A stretch of DNA of 64,000 bases, from positions 62,001 to 126,000 of the forward strand of contig NZ_JAMQGP010000006.1 of NCBI RefSeq assembly GCF_023703465.1, written 5' to 3'. The stretch is from Echinimonas agarilytica. Its GTDB lineage: Bacteria; Pseudomonadota; Gammaproteobacteria; Enterobacterales; Neiellaceae. A model generated the notes under the pieces. The model saw nothing but the letters and a program-made list of their open reading frames with translations, had not been told where the DNA came from and made no database searches. Both the position numbers and the translations under genes were made by a program. Position 1 is the first letter of the stretch. The number at the start of each line of letters is the position of its first letter. Below, piece after piece: positions 27,421 to 37,060 of the stretch.

Positions 27421-28923
27421 TTAGTCCTCGGATTGTTGAGAGCGGCTCAACAAGAACTGCGTCAGCATCGGAACCGGACGGCCAGTTGACCCTTTATTTT
27501 TCCCTGAGCGCCAAGCGGTGCCGGCCACGTCAAGGTGTGCCCAGTGGTACTTTTTGGTGAACCGGCTTAAAAAGCAAGCGGCTGTGATGGTACCTGCAGG
27601 ACGACCACCAATATTGGCCATGTCGGCAAACGGGCTATCAAGCTGCTCTTGGTATTCATCCCATAGTGGCAAACGCCATGCGCGGTCGCCGCTTTGGTCA
27701 GATGCATTTTGCAATTCATGAGCGAGAGGGTTGTGATTGCTGAGTAAGCCTGTGGCGTGAGCACCCAAGGCAATGACACAGGCACCGGTTAATGTGGCTA
27801 CATCGACCACGCAGTCAGGCTCGAAACGCTCGACGTAAGTTAGAGCGTCGCATAATACCAAACGACCTTCCGCATCGGTATTGAGCACTTCAACGGTTTG
27901 TCCAGACATGGTGGTTAAAATATCACCGGGCCGATAAGCATTGCCGCTTGGCATGTTTTCACATCCAGCCAAAACGCCAATAACATTGATTGGCAGGTTG
28001 AGCTCTGCCAGTGCTTTCATGGTGCCGTAAACGCCAGCTGCTCCGCCCATGTCATACTTCATTTCGTCCATGCCTGCTCCGGGCTTGAGCGAAATGCCGC
28101 CGGAATCAAATGTGAGGCCTTTACCAATGAGCACAATTGGCGCTTCGTCGGTTTGGCCACCATTGTAATGAATGACGGACATGAGTGATTCGTTGTCACT
28201 GCCTCGGCCTACAGCAAGGTAGCTGTGCATTCCCAATGCTTCCATTTGTTTCTCACCGACAACCTCGGTGGAAATTGACGGATAGTCTTGGTCGAGTTGC
28301 CTGGCCAAGTCAGCAAGATAAGCGGGGTTACAAATATTCGGTGGCATATTAGCCACGTCTTTACACACTAAAGTCCCTTCGGAGACTGCAAGACCATGCT
28401 GAATTGCTCGCTCGCCCACAGGAAGGTCGCGACGCGTTGGTACATTGAACGTAATTTTACGCAGTGGCCGGCGCGTTTCGCCTTTTTTGCTCTTCAGTTG
28501 TTCAAAGGTGTACAAAGAGTCCTGAGTGGTCTCAACGGCTTGGCGAACTTTCCAATAGGTATCGCGGCTCTTGACGTGCAACTCAGATAAAAAGCACACG
28601 GCTTCCATTGAGCCCGTTTCATTGAGGGTGCTGATGGTCTTTGCGATGATTTGTTTGTATTGGCGCTCATCCAGTTCTCGTTCTTTACCACAGCCAACGA
28701 GAAGAACTCGCTCACTGAGAATGTTTGGAACTTGATGAAGTAATAACATTTGTCCAGGTTTACCTTCCAAGTCACCTCGACGAAGCAGGTTCGATAAATA
28801 GCCTCCGCTAATCTTATCAAGCTGCTCAGCAACAGGAGTCAGGCGTCGGGGTTCAAATACACCCACAACAATACAGGCGCTACGCTGCTTTTCTGGACTA
28901 CCACTTTTTACACTGAACTCCAT
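27421..28923 (-). CDS. pepA: Leucyl aminopeptidase
   Basis: A cytosolic M17 family aminopeptidase with two metal ions; in E. coli PepA is also a DNA-binding protein in site-specific recombination and pyrimidine regulation. Catalytic motifs are [27 protein letters not shown] and the signature [14 protein letters not shown]. 500 residues, as expected (503 in E. coli). It is first in the pepA-holC-valS unit and divergent from lptF across about 228 bp. Confidence 0.95.
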   Translation of the reverse strand: MEFSVKSGSPEKQRSACIVVGVFEPRRLTPVAEQLDKISGGYLSNLLRRGDLEGKPGQMLLLHQVPNILSERVLLVGCGKERELDERQYKQIIAKTISTLNETGSMEAVCFLSELHVKSRDTYWKVRQAVETTQDSLYTFEQLKSKKGETRRPLRKITFNVPTRRDLPVGERAIQHGLAVSEGTLVCKDVANMPPNICNPAYLADLARQLDQDYPSISTEVVGEKQMEALGMHSYLAVGRGSDNESLMSVIHYNGGQTDEAPIVLIGKGLTFDSGGISLKPGAGMDEMKYDMGGAAGVYGTMKALAELNLPINVIGVLAGCENMPSGNAYRPGDILTTMSGQTVEVLNTDAEGRLVLCDALTYVERFEPDCVVDVATLTGACVIALGAHATGLLSNHNPLAHELQNASDQSGDRAWRLPLWDEYQEQLDSPFADMANIGGRPAGTITAACFLSRFTKKYHWAHLDVAGTAWRSGKNKGSTGRPVPMLTQFLLSRSQQSED

Positions 28924-29151
28924 ATATGCTCCTATTATTTAAAAGACTTATGACTACTTTTGGGTAATAATCGTGTTCATAACAAACATGATGCCCAATC
29001 GTTTCAACAGCAAAGTCTTTCTTTTGGGCTGTTGCCATGTTGATTCGAGCCAAATTGGCTTACTAGTCAATTTTGTTTAAAATCTGACGTTCATCGCAGT
29101 TTATCGCGTTAGACAGTGAAATTACTAATTTTTGTTTAGTAGGAAAATCGT

Positions 29152-30258
29152 TTGATCGTTTTTCGTTTATTGCTACTGGAAGTTCTAAAATCCCAGTTAG
29201 CCGTATTTACAGTGCTAATAGTCGTATTTATTAGCCGTGAGCTGGTCTCAATCCTTGCTGATGCTTCAGAGGGCAAAATTGTGGCTTCAATTTTGTTCCA
29301 GCTGATTGGTCTAAATATTCCCAAACTCGCTACGATGATTCTCCCCATGAGTTTCTTTCTTGGCGTGTTGTTGGCATTTGGCAGAATGTATGCAGACAGT
29401 GAAATGGTGGTGTTGCGTGCAACCGGAGTCAGCGAGTGGTATGTCACTCGAGTGACATTATTGCTGGCTTTAGTGATGGCGGGTATCGCTGCTTGGCTCA
29501 CCTTGTTTCTTAATCCTCATTCGAAAGAAAAAGAGCTTCAGATGCTGGAGCAAGCACAAGCCGATACTAATGTTCATGCCCTCATTGAAGGACGATTCCG
29601 TAAAAGTAATGACGGTTCATCGGTTATTTTTGTAGAGAAAATTAGTAAGCGGGGCAACAAGTTAACAAATGTTTTTGTGGCGCAAATGCCAGAGAATTGG
29701 AGTGCTCAAGAGCGTGGAAGCATCGTGCGGGCTTCAACCGGTGTATTTGCTGAAAAAGACACCGATTCAATCAATTTAGAACTGCATGATGGTGAGCGGT
29801 ATGAAGGCTCTCCAACCGAAGCGGATTACGAGCGAATTACCTTTGAACGCTACATTGTTGATGCCCGTTCCCAAGTAACAGAGCGCAAACGACGTAAGCT
29901 TGATGCTGCGCCCACAATAGATTTATTAGGCTCGGATGATCCCGACGAAATTGCAGAGCTGCATTGGCGCTTAGCCATTCCGTTAAGTCTTCCTATTCTT
30001 GCTTTGCTGGCAGTGCCGTTGTCATCGGTAAACCCACGTCAAGGGGCTTTTGGTCGATTACTTCCCGCCATTCTCATGTACTTGGGTTATTACGTATTAC
30101 TCATGGCTGGTCGAAAAGCACTGCAAAGCGAAGCGATACCAGCAAGTGCAGGATTGTGGTGGGTTCACGCAATTGGCGTGATGGCCGGGGTGAGTTTGAT
30201 CGTCAATGGGCGAGAAACCGGTGCTCGGATCAAAGCCTTGGTGTGGAGCTTTAAATGA
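29152..30258 (+). CDS. lptF: LPS export permease LptF
   Basis: One of the two membrane subunits of the LptB2FGC transporter that extracts LPS from the inner membrane. 368 residues with membrane helices near 12-32, 50-75 and 98-120, a periplasmic beta-jellyroll domain (about 130-270), and three C-terminal helices. The start MIVFRLLLLEVLKSQLA matches LptF. The start codon is TTG with AGGA seven bases upstream (29141-29144). It overlaps lptG by four bases and faces away from pepA, a conserved arrangement. Confidence 0.94.
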   Translation: MIVFRLLLLEVLKSQLAVFTVLIVVFISRELVSILADASEGKIVASILFQLIGLNIPKLATMILPMSFFLGVLLAFGRMYADSEMVVLRATGVSEWYVTRVTLLLALVMAGIAAWLTLFLNPHSKEKELQMLEQAQADTNVHALIEGRFRKSNDGSSVIFVEKISKRGNKLTNVFVAQMPENWSAQERGSIVRASTGVFAEKDTDSINLELHDGERYEGSPTEADYERITFERYIVDARSQVTERKRRKLDAAPTIDLLGSDDPDEIAELHWRLAIPLSLPILALLAVPLSSVNPRQGAFGRLLPAILMYLGYYVLLMAGRKALQSEAIPASAGLWWVHAIGVMAGVSLIVNGRETGARIKALVWSFK

Positions 30259-31322
30259 TATTATCGATTGTTGATCGCCACATTGGCAAAACGCTATTGA
30301 CCACTACGAGCCTAGTTCTTTTAGTGCTCATGGGGTTGTCTTCCTTACTGAAGTACATTGAACAACTCAAACGGGTTGGCCGAGGCTCTTACGATCTCAT
30401 TGATGCTGCAATTTATGTGATGTTTTCAATGCCACGTGATTTAGAGGTGTTTTTTCCGATTTGTGCATTGCTAGGAGCCCTTATTGGACTGGGTATGTTG
30501 GCGTCGAATAGTGAGCTTGTTGTGATGCAAGCCTCAGGCCTGAGCAAGTTGAATATTGTGTCGTCGGTGATGAAAACAGCTATTCCTCTGGCACTGATCG
30601 TCATGGCCTTGGGTGAGTGGATTGTTCCGGCTAGTGAGAGTACAGCAAAGCAACTCAAATCGGCTGCAATTTCTGAAGGTGCAATCCTGTCAAGCAAGGC
30701 CGGAACTTGGGCGAAAGATGGCGACAGCTTTGTTTACATAGGTTCGGTATTGGCGTCTGATCAGCTGCATAACGTTACTATTTATGATTTTGATGACATG
30801 AATAAATTGTCGCATGTGGCCTACATCAAAGATGCTAATTACATTAATCGCCGTTGGGTGACCAATGGAGTACACGATACATATTTGTTTGATGATGGGG
30901 TTCGAACGCAATTTACTGAGCAGTCGGAATGGCATAGCACGCTGACACCCAGCAAGTTGAGCGTGGTGTCGATGAAACCGGAAGCGCTACCGATTAGCGG
31001 CTTGCTCGACTACATTGATTATTTGGAAGCGGGAAAACAAGATCCAACTCGATACCAGCTGGCCATGTGGCGCAAAGCCATGCAACCATTGGCCATTGCG
31101 ACCATGATGCTGTTAGCTCTGAGCTTTATTTTTGGTCCTTTGCGGACCATGACGATGGGCGCGCGAATAGTCTTAGGGGTTGCCGCTGGGTTTTCATTCC
31201 ATATGGCAGACCAATTATTTGGCCCTATGTCTGTGGTGTTTAACGTGCCGCCGATCATCGCTGCAGCCTTGCCGTCATTGATATTTTTATTTTTCTCAGT
31301 ACAAATTCTCAGGCGAGCTTAA
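30255..31322 (+). CDS. lptG: LPS export permease LptG
   Basis: The partner of LptF in the inner membrane LPS exporter. 355 residues with the same design: N-terminal helices (LLTTTSLVLLVLMGLSSLLKYIEQ), a periplasmic domain in the middle and C-terminal helices from about 275. VMQASGLSKLNIV resembles the coupling-helix region of the family. The ATG overlaps the lptF stop (ATGA), so production is coupled. It is convergent with the RDD gene, whose stop overlaps its own by four bases. Confidence 0.94.
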   Translation: MILSIVDRHIGKTLLTTTSLVLLVLMGLSSLLKYIEQLKRVGRGSYDLIDAAIYVMFSMPRDLEVFFPICALLGALIGLGMLASNSELVVMQASGLSKLNIVSSVMKTAIPLALIVMALGEWIVPASESTAKQLKSAAISEGAILSSKAGTWAKDGDSFVYIGSVLASDQLHNVTIYDFDDMNKLSHVAYIKDANYINRRWVTNGVHDTYLFDDGVRTQFTEQSEWHSTLTPSKLSVVSMKPEALPISGLLDYIDYLEAGKQDPTRYQLAMWRKAMQPLAIATMMLLALSFIFGPLRTMTMGARIVLGVAAGFSFHMADQLFGPMSVVFNVPPIIAAALPSLIFLFFSVQILRRA

Positions 31323-31801
31323 TGTTTGGGAAGGGGCTTGTTTTCACCTTTGGGTAACACAATAACCACTGAGTCAGATAACCTGTCTTGCAGTGCTCTT
31401 TTTCTCTTGGGGTCTACGAGTATTGCAAGGTTTCCTAGCCCGCCTAGGGCAAAGCAAACCCGCACAATAGCTTGGCGCAGATGAATCGTAGAGCCATCTT
31501 CATTTTGTATTCGCAAACGCCATGCCTTCATTCCCAAAGTTTGACCTCCGTGAGTCCAAAACCAAATGAAAAACAGTGCGACCGCTGAAATCAGGTAGAG
31601 CGAATACCAAGCCTGACTCATTAAGTACGCACCAATGTCACCATTGAAATGGCTGACGTTCGGAAAACCGAATTGAGCACTAATAGCCACGGTGATAAAG
31701 CCTACAATATGAGCACTCACCCATACAGATGCGGCAAGCAATGTGTCGTAGACTAACGCTGCAAGTCTGCGAAAAAAGCCAGCATGAGGATGATTTGTCA
31801 T
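31319..31801 (-). CDS. RDD family membrane protein
   Basis: A 160-residue protein with three predicted membrane helices and the RDD pattern: FFRRLAALVYDTLLAASVW near the start (R, then D-x-L), HGGQTLGMKAWRLRI, and a C-terminal DPKRKRALQDRLSDSVVI with the conserved RxxQDxxS. The function of these proteins is mostly unknown; some are ion exchangers. It is convergent with lptG, as in related genomes. Confidence 0.88.
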   Translation of the reverse strand: MTNHPHAGFFRRLAALVYDTLLAASVWVSAHIVGFITVAISAQFGFPNVSHFNGDIGAYLMSQAWYSLYLISAVALFFIWFWTHGGQTLGMKAWRLRIQNEDGSTIHLRQAIVRVCFALGGLGNLAILVDPKRKRALQDRLSDSVVIVLPKGENKPLPKH

Positions 31802-31921
31802 AGCGATACCGAAATCAGTGAATTTAACAGCAACGCATTGTAGCAGGCCTGTAAAGGTTTTAAATAAAAGCGCGTTTTTGGTTGCTCTTTGAGCATCTAT
31901 TCAAATCAGTTAAAAAAAGTG

Positions 31922-31949
31922 TTGATTTGGCTTTCGGCATTCGTATAAT
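31922..31949 (+). promoter_or_regulatory. Sigma-70-like promoter upstream of tRNA-Leu
   Basis: TTGATT (31922-31927), 16-base spacer, TATAAT (31944-31949). A transcript would begin near 31956, leaving about 140 bases before the tRNA. No nearer promoter is as good. Confidence 0.55.
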
Positions 31950-32094
31950 GCACAGCACCTCAGCCGGGGGATGAAACGTCTCAACATTAGTTGTTGGCTA
32001 CCAAAACGTTTTAAAGCATGATTCTCGGTTGTACAGCTTAATATGTGTGGCCTAGTTGAAGGGCGCACTTCGATACTGAGTATTGACAATTTAA

Positions 32095-32179
32095 GCCTGA
32101 GTGGTGGAATTGGTAGACACGCTAGATTCAAAATCTGGTTTCTTCGGAAGTGACGGTTCAAGTCCGTCCTCAGGTACCA
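32095..32179 (+). tRNA. tRNA-Leu(CAA)
   Basis: An 85-base tRNA with a long variable arm. Acceptor arm GCCTGAG pairs with CTCAGGT (G-U at the first pair). The anticodon stem-loop is CTAGA-TTCAAAA-TCTGG, giving anticodon CAA, which reads UUG. The T arm GGTTCAAGTCC is normal, and CCA is encoded. Confidence 0.95.
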
Positions 32180-32184
32180 ACATT

Positions 32185-32216
32185 AAAAGCCCTGTTCAAA
32201 TGAACAGGGCTTTTTT
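32185..32216 (+). terminator. Terminator of tRNA-Leu
   Basis: Arms AAAAGCCCTGTTC (32185-32197) and GAACAGGGCTTTT (32202-32214), followed by TT. A long perfect stem just after the tRNA. Confidence 0.9.
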
Positions 32217-32607
32217 GTTTGGCTAGCGTTCCTGAACCCTTCAGTAAACGTTTCTGTATTTCGTAAATGGATTCATAAATACAGCGCAATTCCACATGTT
32301 CAATCTGAGTGATTAGCAAATGCTAACCTCGTTCAGCTTTACTGTTTAAATTTAACCTGGTTAGCAAGTTTTTACCCCTTCTTAAAGTAATAAACCGATT
32401 TAAAATAGCTGGTTATAACATGCTGTGGATTTACTGCTGAACCGTGCCTAGGTCATAGTTATGGATGGTTAGTTTGGTAGTATGCGGTTGTTCGCTAAAA
32501 CTTTGACTATATTGATTTTATCCACTTTTTAAAATTTTAAGGGCTGTCTGGTGTTGCTTTCGTCACCATGAACACCGTGCCTTTCTCTCATTGCTGTAGG
32601 AATTAGC
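32217..32607. other. Non-coding gap before the ferric-reductase-like gene
   Basis: No coding frame stands out. It contains the hairpin TTAGCA-AA-TGCTAA (32313-32326) and a further inverted copy GGTTAGCA at 32359-32366, which could be a regulator site. No integrase or attachment-site duplication of the tRNA 3' end was seen. Confidence 0.35.
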
Positions 32608-33873
32608 ATGTTAAATATCTCGCGGTACATTATTGGTTTTATTGTTCTCATGTGCATCACTCTTACCATGATCGAAATTCCTGCATCCTATTGGTTTAGT
32701 TTTCACTTCTTGAGCTTCTCGTCAGCTATTTGTAGCTTTTCGCTGATGGCGATGAGTTGCATTTTGGCCAGCCGGTGGCGTGTGTTGGAGCGTTTCTGGG
32801 GGGGGCTTGACCGCGTATACGAATCTCACAAATGGTTTGGTATTTTTGCTCTCGTTTTTGCCAGTTTACACCTGTTGTTTAAAGCACATGGCGGCAGCTG
32901 GGATGTGACCGCTTTGCTTGAAATTAGTAAACCTGTGGCGCGTTTTATTCGCCAGTTTAGCTTTATTGCCTTGATGTTCGTAGTCTTGTTAGCGTTGAAC
33001 CGAAATATCAAATACAGCGAGTGGTATGGCTGGCATCGGCTGTCGGGGATTGCATTTGTGGTGATCATCATCCATTGGTTGACGGTTAAAGTGCCATTTG
33101 AATTATCATCGCCAATGGGGTACTGGCTATTAGCCATGAGTCTTTTGGGCTTTCTATCTATTCTCTATAAATGGTTTTTGTATGCTCTTGTTGCCAATCA
33201 CAAATATTATGAGGTGTCCAAAATCCAGCAGCGTGATGGCTCGGTTGAAATCACATTACTGCCCATTGAAGATGCGCTGGAGTTTGAACCTGGCCAATTT
33301 GCCTTTTTATCGTTTAGGCAGAAAGAGCTGAGAGAGCCGCACCCTTTTACTATTGCGGAATCCAACCGGTTTGATGGGCAGGTTTCTTTTGTGATTCGAT
33401 CGTTGGGGGATTATACAGAGCGCTTAACAAAGTCCGTAAAAGCAGGGCTAACAGCTGACATCTACGGGCCTTACGGGAATTTTCAGCGCGGTAATGAAGG
33501 TAAGCATGAAATCTGGGTTGCAGGTGGCGTGGGTGTGACCCCATTTATCGCTTGGATGAAAGACGTGGAAGCAGGGAATTTTCACGATGTAGACTTTTAT
33601 TATTTCTATAACGAAGGCCATGAGTTTCCCAAAGTAAAGGATTTGCAAGCGATGTGTGATGTGGCAGGGGTGCGTTTCTATCCACTGAGTACGCGTATTG
33701 ATGAGTCTAATATGAGTCATAATTTAAAACGCATTGTTGAGTTAAATGGAGCTGACGGTATTGACGTATGTTTTTGTGGCCCTAAGAGTTTGCTTTCAGC
33801 TACGCAAAAACTGATGGATAAGCACGGTGTGCCTGAAACCGCAATTCGTCATGAGATGTTTACGTTTCGGTAG
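32608..33873 (+). CDS. Ferric reductase-like membrane flavoprotein
   Basis: A 421-residue inner membrane oxidoreductase. The N-terminal half has about six helices with paired His (HKWFGIFALVFASLHLLF and WHRLSGIAFVVIIIHWL), the likely heme ligands of the ferric-reductase fold. The C-terminal half is a ferredoxin-reductase module: FAD motif REPHPFTIAES and NAD(P) motif VAGGVGVTPFIAWM, ending FCGPKSLL. It probably moves electrons from NAD(P)H across the membrane; the acceptor is unknown. AGGA eight bases upstream supports the ATG. Confidence 0.85.
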   Translation: MLNISRYIIGFIVLMCITLTMIEIPASYWFSFHFLSFSSAICSFSLMAMSCILASRWRVLERFWGGLDRVYESHKWFGIFALVFASLHLLFKAHGGSWDVTALLEISKPVARFIRQFSFIALMFVVLLALNRNIKYSEWYGWHRLSGIAFVVIIIHWLTVKVPFELSSPMGYWLLAMSLLGFLSILYKWFLYALVANHKYYEVSKIQQRDGSVEITLLPIEDALEFEPGQFAFLSFRQKELREPHPFTIAESNRFDGQVSFVIRSLGDYTERLTKSVKAGLTADIYGPYGNFQRGNEGKHEIWVAGGVGVTPFIAWMKDVEAGNFHDVDFYYFYNEGHEFPKVKDLQAMCDVAGVRFYPLSTRIDESNMSHNLKRIVELNGADGIDVCFCGPKSLLSATQKLMDKHGVPETAIRHEMFTFR

Positions 33874-33887
33874 TCGTTTTTAACACC

Positions 33888-33921
33888 ATTAAACAAGGCT
33901 GCAATTGCAGCCTTGTTTAAT
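33888..33921. terminator. Perfect 34-bp palindrome between convergent genes
   Basis: ATTAAACAAGGCTGCAA is followed directly by its exact reverse complement. It lies between the ends of two convergent genes and probably folds as a two-way terminator, although only three T end the arm. Confidence 0.65.
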
Positions 33922-33936
33922 GTGTCTATTTTGCCC

Positions 33937-36528
33937 TTATCGTTGTTGAGTTGCAGATTCTGTTTGGCCCGCAGAGTCCGTCACCGTCAGCTTCACATTC
34001 AACTTCTGAGAAGGTGATACGCGTTTCCAGACGATAGGGAAAGAGCCTGCATTTCTACCGTTAATCTGCCACTGATGTGCCAAGCGAGGTGTTTCTGCAT
34101 CATATGACATTGAAATAATGGCAACGGAAAAGCCTAGATCCCAAATGAATATATTGGCTTGAGGCGGTGTATCACTGGCCTGCAAATCAAACTCCATTAC
34201 AATTGGATCATGATCTGATGAACGGAATGCATCTGCCGCGTATAAAGAAACTTGTTGAGAGTCTGTCTTGTATTGGCGAGAGTAACCAAGAGCGCTTGGT
34301 TCATCTGTGTTGATGTGCCATTCCGTAATGTCAACCGCCGCCTTGGCGAGTTTTTCGTTTGCGAGAGCATGATCGAGCTGGCCAGTTTCTCCCTTAAATA
34401 CATAACTATATGAGCTCGACTTATTTAAGTGGTCGGACAATTTCACGTAGCCAGCGGCTTCTAAGGTTTGAAGTGGTTGCTCTTTGGCATAAGCGTTGAG
34501 GTCGCCCATGATTAACACGGCATCATTTGCGAATATGTCTTGTGTCCACATCGCAATCGCTTGTGCGGCTCTGGTGCGCGTGAGGTTACAATTGCCTTGG
34601 CCTCCCAATGTTTCGTCATCATCACCTGCACCACATGATGAACCTTTAGATTTTAAGTGGTTCACTATGGCTACGAACTCTTGACCATTTTCTAAGGCAA
34701 AGCGTTGAGCCATTGCTGGTCGGTTTTTTTGATCGTTAAATAGTGGTTGCTCAGAGTCATCCAATGGTGAGTTGTTTGAATTCAATACTTGAACTGCGCC
34801 TTTTGGCGAAATTATATCAGTTCGGTACAAAAGCCCGACTGATATTTCATCTGTGCCCAGTGGGCCGGCACTTTCAATAAAGCCCCAAGGCTGTCCACTT
34901 GCAGTGGAAAGAGCCGAGGTCAGCTCTGCTATGGCTGACAATTCGCCAAAACCGTCATTTTCAATTTCCATTAAACCAACAACGTCGGCGTCAATGGCCG
35001 CTAAAGCTTCAATGATTTTTGCGGTTTGTCGCTCAAGCTCATCTGGCGTCCGGGCGCCACGCGAAGTCGGGAAACCATTGCCTTGACCATCGCCATTGAA
35101 GAAGTTCAACACATTAAAACTGGCCACACGTACATTGCCTTCGGTGAATATTTCAGGCGCAGCCATTCGAGGGTTCGTTTCAACAAATGATGGTGCAACA
35201 GTGGGGTAAACCCGATACTCATTGAAGCTGTAGTACAGCACACCCGTTGCGTTAGAGAGCGTGTCGCCTATACGTAAGGTATTCGAGGCGCTCAGTCCCG
35301 GTGCAGGAAAAGGTATAACAGCAGGGTTTTGCTGGGGACTTGCATCGTCGAGCAGGATCTTGTTCAATGCATTGGCTTGCGCGATTTGCATCGCGTCATC
35401 GCCTGGCATGGCAATTTGTGTGGGAATACTGCGTCGACCGTTTGCCAACAGGACTTCTCCGTAGCGCCCTAAGTTGTATACATCGTTGACAATTAAATTA
35501 GACAGAGTCACACGCATACCTTCTACTCGTTCCAAGTCAGCCAAGTCTGAGATAGGCAGACTGACCGGAGTTGGCAAAGGGACTGTGCCGTCACCACATA
35601 CAACAAGGTCCGAGACATCTGAGAGTTGGGTATTGCTAAAATATTCTTCTGGAGTGGCAGAAAGGCGGACTTCATCACCTTCATTTAATGTGTAAGTTGT
35701 ATTACCTAAGTACACAAATACACCATCAGATGTCGCTATATTGCCATCACCTTGGTCTTGGAGATAGAACCCTTTTTGAGCAGAAACAATAGACGTTACT
35801 ACCCCTTGTATCTCAACACTCTGACCTTCAAATGGGGATTCAAAGCCACCTCCTTGAATGGCTCCAATGGGTTGGCTTGTGGCATCACAAGCGAGTTGCG
35901 TTGGAGGTTCTTCACCACCGTTTCCGCCGCCGTCACCTCCATTGTCACCTCCATTGTCACCGCCATTATCGCCACCATTATGGGTGCCATTGAATGCTAA
36001 CAAATCTGAAAAGTCGCCATCATCAAAGCCTTGCCATTGTTCGCTGGGTTCAAATTCGTCGTATGGGTTGGTGTCGGTGGTCGTCGCGATTTTACGCAGT
36101 CCATTGTTTTGCGTGCTGGTGGGAGATGAGCCCCAACGCGAGCCGGGATCAAAACCAATTTGCCCAATTGAATCAACCACAACGTCACCTTTGACTAGTA
36201 CTACCGCGTCATCACCGTTGAACAGGCTTGCACCTGATGTTTGATGCGCTTGGTCGGCAAACGCTGCACGGGTTTCGGCGAATAAAAAAGTGCTATTGGG
36301 GGCTAGGTCTCCAGAGAAGTTGATGCGAGTGCCTATGGACGTTTTACCGTTGAAATAAACGTTGATTTGGTAATCCGATAAATCAACATTTTCGGTTCCT
36401 GAATTGTAGAGTTCGATGGCTTTATCATAGCTTGCGCCTTCGATGTACTCAGAGATAAGTACGTTGCCGATAGCGGGTTGCGCAACAAAAGCTGCAATTG
36501 CGCCCGCGATTAAATGTCTGGGTGTCAT
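33937..36528 (-). CDS. Extracellular endonuclease, ExeM/NucH type
   Basis: A secreted DNase-like protein of about 863 residues. A signal peptide (TPRHLIAGAIAAFVAQPAIG) starts at ATG 36528, which has AAGG upstream; an in-frame start at 36567 would bury it. Next come a lamin-tail domain (VLISEYIEGASYDKAIELYNSG), a Gly-Asp-Asn repeat linker, an OB-like domain, then an exonuclease-endonuclease-phosphatase domain (VASFNVLNFFNGDG, GLMEIENDG, VNHLKSKGSSCG, LIMGDLNAY, SSDHDPIVME). A PKD-like tail closes it. Relatives degrade extracellular DNA for phosphate or biofilm release. It is divergent from the beta-helix lipoprotein. Confidence 0.88.
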   Translation of the reverse strand: MTPRHLIAGAIAAFVAQPAIGNVLISEYIEGASYDKAIELYNSGTENVDLSDYQINVYFNGKTSIGTRINFSGDLAPNSTFLFAETRAAFADQAHQTSGASLFNGDDAVVLVKGDVVVDSIGQIGFDPGSRWGSSPTSTQNNGLRKIATTTDTNPYDEFEPSEQWQGFDDGDFSDLLAFNGTHNGGDNGGDNGGDNGGDGGGNGGEEPPTQLACDATSQPIGAIQGGGFESPFEGQSVEIQGVVTSIVSAQKGFYLQDQGDGNIATSDGVFVYLGNTTYTLNEGDEVRLSATPEEYFSNTQLSDVSDLVVCGDGTVPLPTPVSLPISDLADLERVEGMRVTLSNLIVNDVYNLGRYGEVLLANGRRSIPTQIAMPGDDAMQIAQANALNKILLDDASPQQNPAVIPFPAPGLSASNTLRIGDTLSNATGVLYYSFNEYRVYPTVAPSFVETNPRMAAPEIFTEGNVRVASFNVLNFFNGDGQGNGFPTSRGARTPDELERQTAKIIEALAAIDADVVGLMEIENDGFGELSAIAELTSALSTASGQPWGFIESAGPLGTDEISVGLLYRTDIISPKGAVQVLNSNNSPLDDSEQPLFNDQKNRPAMAQRFALENGQEFVAIVNHLKSKGSSCGAGDDDETLGGQGNCNLTRTRAAQAIAMWTQDIFANDAVLIMGDLNAYAKEQPLQTLEAAGYVKLSDHLNKSSSYSYVFKGETGQLDHALANEKLAKAAVDITEWHINTDEPSALGYSRQYKTDSQQVSLYAADAFRSSDHDPIVMEFDLQASDTPPQANIFIWDLGFSVAIISMSYDAETPRLAHQWQINGRNAGSFPIVWKRVSPSQKLNVKLTVTDSAGQTESATQQR

Positions 36529-37060
36529 AACGATTGCCTTGAATAGGATTAAATTTTTCTGCACCAACCTAGCGTTTGTTTGTTGTTATTTGGTGGCGAA
36601 AAGATGACGGTGTTGTTTTAAAAATGTGACGCAGTGGTTGATCTGTGCGCAGTGAAGCGACAAACCACAGTTTTAATGGACTCAGGATTTAAAATTCTCT
36701 TCTTTATTGGTAAGGCCAATTTTGGTTTCTTAAAATCCTGCCTATCTCCCTCGACGATAATTTTAATGCGATAAAAGCTTAGTAAAATTAGGCTTTACTC
36801 TTCTTAATTCGGTTGAGAGTCGAACTTTTTGAGCGAGACATTGAATCGAACAAGTAAATAGACTGTTATCACATTTTTTAAATTGGATAGCTTAATTGGT
36901 TTGACAGGTTTGTAATGTGGGTTCAGTTTGTTGGACTATGACGTTTTGCAAAGAAATATGTTGAGTGATGCACGTTAGCTGTCATACACAATGCTAGCTT
37001 CACCGTGCCAAGACGTTCAGGTATCCATGATTATAAATAGAAATATCCGGGGAAAAAATT
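36529..37060. other. Divergent intergenic region, nuclease and lipoprotein genes
   Basis: An AT-rich 532 bp region without a convincing gene. It should contain both promoters. One CTGTCATA (about 36980) matches half of a PhoB box, but the second half is missing. A hairpin with arms GTGGTT (36634-36639) and AACCAC (36663-36668) is visible. Confidence 0.4.

Noticed and set aside
32180-32607. Genomic island inserted at tRNA-Leu
   Set aside because: No integrase, no duplicated tRNA end, and the next genes look like ordinary chromosome.
35858-36244. Plus-strand frame with a Pro/Ser repeat inside the nuclease gene
   Set aside because: It is the antisense reading of the Gly-Asp-Asn repeat linker.
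36975-36995. PhoB box upstream of the beta-helix lipoprotein
   Set aside because: Only one half-site (CTGTCATA) is present; the second 7-bp unit does not match.
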